From an uncultured Prevotellaceae bacterium (GTDB taxonomy: Bacteria > Bacteroidota > Bacteroidia > Bacteroidales > Bacteroidaceae): a stretch of DNA of 64,000 bases. Position 1 is the stretch's first letter. Each line of letters begins with the position of its first letter. Location of the stretch: positions 62,001 through 126,000 of the forward strand of contig CACZZQ010000001.1 of NCBI GenBank assembly GCA_902785695.1, in the 5' to 3' direction. This document shows positions 62,474 through 64,000 of the stretch, piece after piece. Under the pieces are notes generated by a model. That model saw nothing but the letters and a program-made list of their open reading frames with translations, was not told the DNA's origin and did not search any database. A program made the translations under genes and the position numbers.

Positions 62474-62504
62474 TTTGCTATGTCAAATGTTTTTCGTACC
62501 TTTG
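62474..62504 (+). promoter_or_regulatory. Promoter of ileS
   Basis: -33 TTTG (62474-62477), 19-bp spacer, -7 TACCTTTG (62497-62504) followed by CACG. A second TACCTTTG at 62400-62407 on the same strand lies further upstream. Confidence 0.75.
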
Positions 62505-62536
62505 CACGTCAAAAATAAAATAAGTACTTATAAGAT

Positions 62537-64000
62537 ATGGCAAAGAGATTCGCCGAACACAACGGCTTGAACCTGACGAAGGTTAACAACGACATTTTGG
62601 AAAAGTGGATGAAAGAGGATATCTTTCATCGTAGCATAGACGAGCGCGAGGGCTGTCCGCAGTTCGTATTCTTTGAGGGGCCCCCCTCAGCAAACGGTCA
62701 CCCCGGTATCCACCACGTGCTGGCTCGAAGCATTAAGGATACCTTTAACCGCTATAAGACTATGCAGGGCTTCCAGGTGAAGCGTAAAGCTGGTTGGGAT
62801 ACCCACGGTCTGCCCGTAGAGCTGGGTGTGGAGAAGGAACTGGGAATCACCAAGGCCGATATTGACAATAAGGAGAGCGAGAAGTATATCTCTACTGAGG
62901 ATTACAACAAGAAGTGCCGTGAGAACGTGATGATGTTCACCGCTGAGTGGCGTGAGCTGACGGAGAAGATGGGCTATTTTGTAGACCTCGACAATCCCTA
63001 TATCACATACGATAATAAGTATATTGAGACGCTGTGGTATCTGCTGAAGCAGTTCTATAACAAGGGCCTGCTCTATAAAGGCTATACCATTCAGCCGTAC
63101 AGCCCAGCTGCCGGTACGGGTCTTTCTTCACATGAGTTGAACCAGCCCGGTTGCTATCGCGACGTGAAGGATACCACCTGCACAGCACTGTTTAAGATGA
63201 AGACCCCCAAGCCCGAGATGGCACAGTGGGGAACCCCTTACTTCATGGCTTGGACTACCACGCCTTGGACTCTGGCCGCCAACTCGGCACTCTGCGTAGG
63301 TCCGAAGATTGACTATGTGGCTCTGGAGACCTATAATCCCTATACGGCAGAGAAGATCACCGTAGTGATGGCTGATGCCCGTGTGGCAGCTTACTTCGAT
63401 ACCGCTGCCGAGATTACCGACGGTGGGGAAATGCCTGAATATAAGAAGGGAGAAAAGTTCCTGCCTTATCGTGTGGTGGGTCGCTATAAGGGTACCGATC
63501 TCGTAGGTATGGAGTATGAGCAGTTGTTGCCAATGATTAAGCCTATGGGCGACGCCTTTAAGGTGATTCCCGGCGACTATGTAACCACTGAGGATGGTGC
63601 CGGTATCGTACATATCGCTCCTAACTTCGGTGCTGACGATGCTTTTGTGGCAAAGAAAGCTGGCATCTGTCCTATTGTATTGATCGATAAGAAGGGTGCA
63701 GAGCGTCCTGTGGTTGACCTGCAGGGTAAGTACTTCGTGATTGAAGACCTTGATACAGACTTTGTAAGCAAGTATGTTGACGTGGAGAAGTGGGGCAAGT
63801 ATGCCGGTCGCTACGTGAAGAACGCCTACGATGAGAACCTCACCGACAAGGACGAGACACTGGATATCTCAATCTGTATGGACCTGAAGGCCGACGGAAA
63901 GGCGTTCAAGATTGAGAAGCATGTACACAACTACCCCCACTGCTGGCGTACGGACAAGCCCGTACTCTACTATCCCCTCGACTCTTGGTTCATCAAGAGC
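62537..64000 (+). CDS. ileS: Isoleucyl-tRNA synthetase (5' part, cut by window end)
   Basis: ATG 62537; 488 codons are open to the last base, so the C-terminal half is outside. Class I start VFFEGPPSANGHPGIHHVLA, where the HIGH signature reads PGIHH, as in the eukaryote-like IleRS form of Bacteroidota, then RKAGWDTHGLPVELGVEKEL and the editing-domain sequence FMAWTTTPWTLAANSALCVG. Full length should be above 1,100 residues. The KMSKS loop would lie beyond the edge. Confidence 0.95.
   Translation, partial: MAKRFAEHNGLNLTKVNNDILEKWMKEDIFHRSIDEREGCPQFVFFEGPPSANGHPGIHHVLARSIKDTFNRYKTMQGFQVKRKAGWDTHGLPVELGVEKELGITKADIDNKESEKYISTEDYNKKCRENVMMFTAEWRELTEKMGYFVDLDNPYITYDNKYIETLWYLLKQFYNKGLLYKGYTIQPYSPAAGTGLSSHELNQPGCYRDVKDTTCTALFKMKTPKPEMAQWGTPYFMAWTTTPWTLAANSALCVGPKIDYVALETYNPYTAEKITVVMADARVAAYFDTAAEITDGGEMPEYKKGEKFLPYRVVGRYKGTDLVGMEYEQLLPMIKPMGDAFKVIPGDYVTTEDGAGIVHIAPNFGADDAFVAKKAGICPIVLIDKKGAERPVVDLQGKYFVIEDLDTDFVSKYVDVEKWGKYAGRYVKNAYDENLTDKDETLDISICMDLKADGKAFKIEKHVHNYPHCWRTDKPVLYYPLDSWFIKS

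Overview
The window looks like chromosomal DNA of a Bacteroidota member, most likely order Bacteroidales and family Prevotellaceae. Evidence: nearly every intergenic region carries the TAnnTTTG -7 element read by the Bacteroidota primary sigma factor (often TACCTTTGC), several with a TTTG -33 element 19-20 bp upstream. Many genes belong to Bacteroidota-typical families (DUF3078, DUF5686, DUF5687, DUF5103/T9SS plug, DUF4295, DMP19, 290-residue RpoD, acyl-ACP thioesterase beside ilvBN, eukaryote-like IleRS). Shine-Dalgarno sequences are mostly absent. No rRNA, tRNA or CRISPR was seen.

Layout. 1-13.3 kb: a DUF3078 protein, then a leftward run rpoD - DUF5686 - addA-like - addB-like (housekeeping sigma plus break-repair helicase/nuclease) and a leftward operon of 3'-5' exonuclease - RlmI-like methyltransferase - tilS. 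13.3-20.4 kb: ftsK, lolA-like, DUF5687 membrane protein and a family-1 pectate lyase. 20.4-27.1 kb (leftward): T9SS plug-like protein, an EF-G paralog lacking the catalytic histidine, acyl-ACP thioesterase, ilvN, ilvB. 27.4-33.1 kb: DMP19 - smpB - metH - HAD - GHL10, every junction a 4-nt ATGA overlap. 33.2-36 kb (leftward): rplU-rpmA and prfA-pyrF. 36-41.1 kb: fmt, a 39-residue ORF, rpe, an ECF sigma (leftward), tsaD, cinA-like, rpmB-rpmG-DUF4295. 41.2-42.7 kb: an IS1634-like element with 14-bp perfect inverted repeats and an internally deleted transposase. 42.7-51.6 kb: a glycan locus (three glycosyltransferases and a methyltransferase leftward; flippase, glycosyltransferase and a UvrD/PcrA helicase rightward). 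51.6-59.2 kb: a RIC/hemerythrin-LuxR fusion regulator divergent from porin - imelysin lipoprotein - di-heme cytochrome lipoprotein - small TM protein - ResB/CcsA cytochrome c maturation fusion. 59.2-62.4 kb: uxuA and uxuB separated by tandem and inverted repeats. 62.5 kb to the end: ileS, truncated by the window edge.

The least ordinary signals are (i) heptanucleotide tandem repeats and GC-rich palindromes sitting in frame inside genes (metH, fmt, ilvN, a glycosyltransferase, the porin, ccsBA three times), always oriented so no stop codon arises, plus one opposite-orientation copy that supplies the ilvN stop; (ii) two five-copy arrays of about two helical turns per unit (22 bp upstream of ilvB, 21 bp upstream of uxuB); (iii) the RIC-LuxR/imelysin/cytochrome/ccsBA locus as a candidate self-contained envelope iron-redox system; (iv) a pseudoknot-like rplU leader; and (v) a perfect 16-bp palindrome in front of the 39-residue ORF.

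All product calls come from reading motifs and recalled family knowledge; no database search was run.
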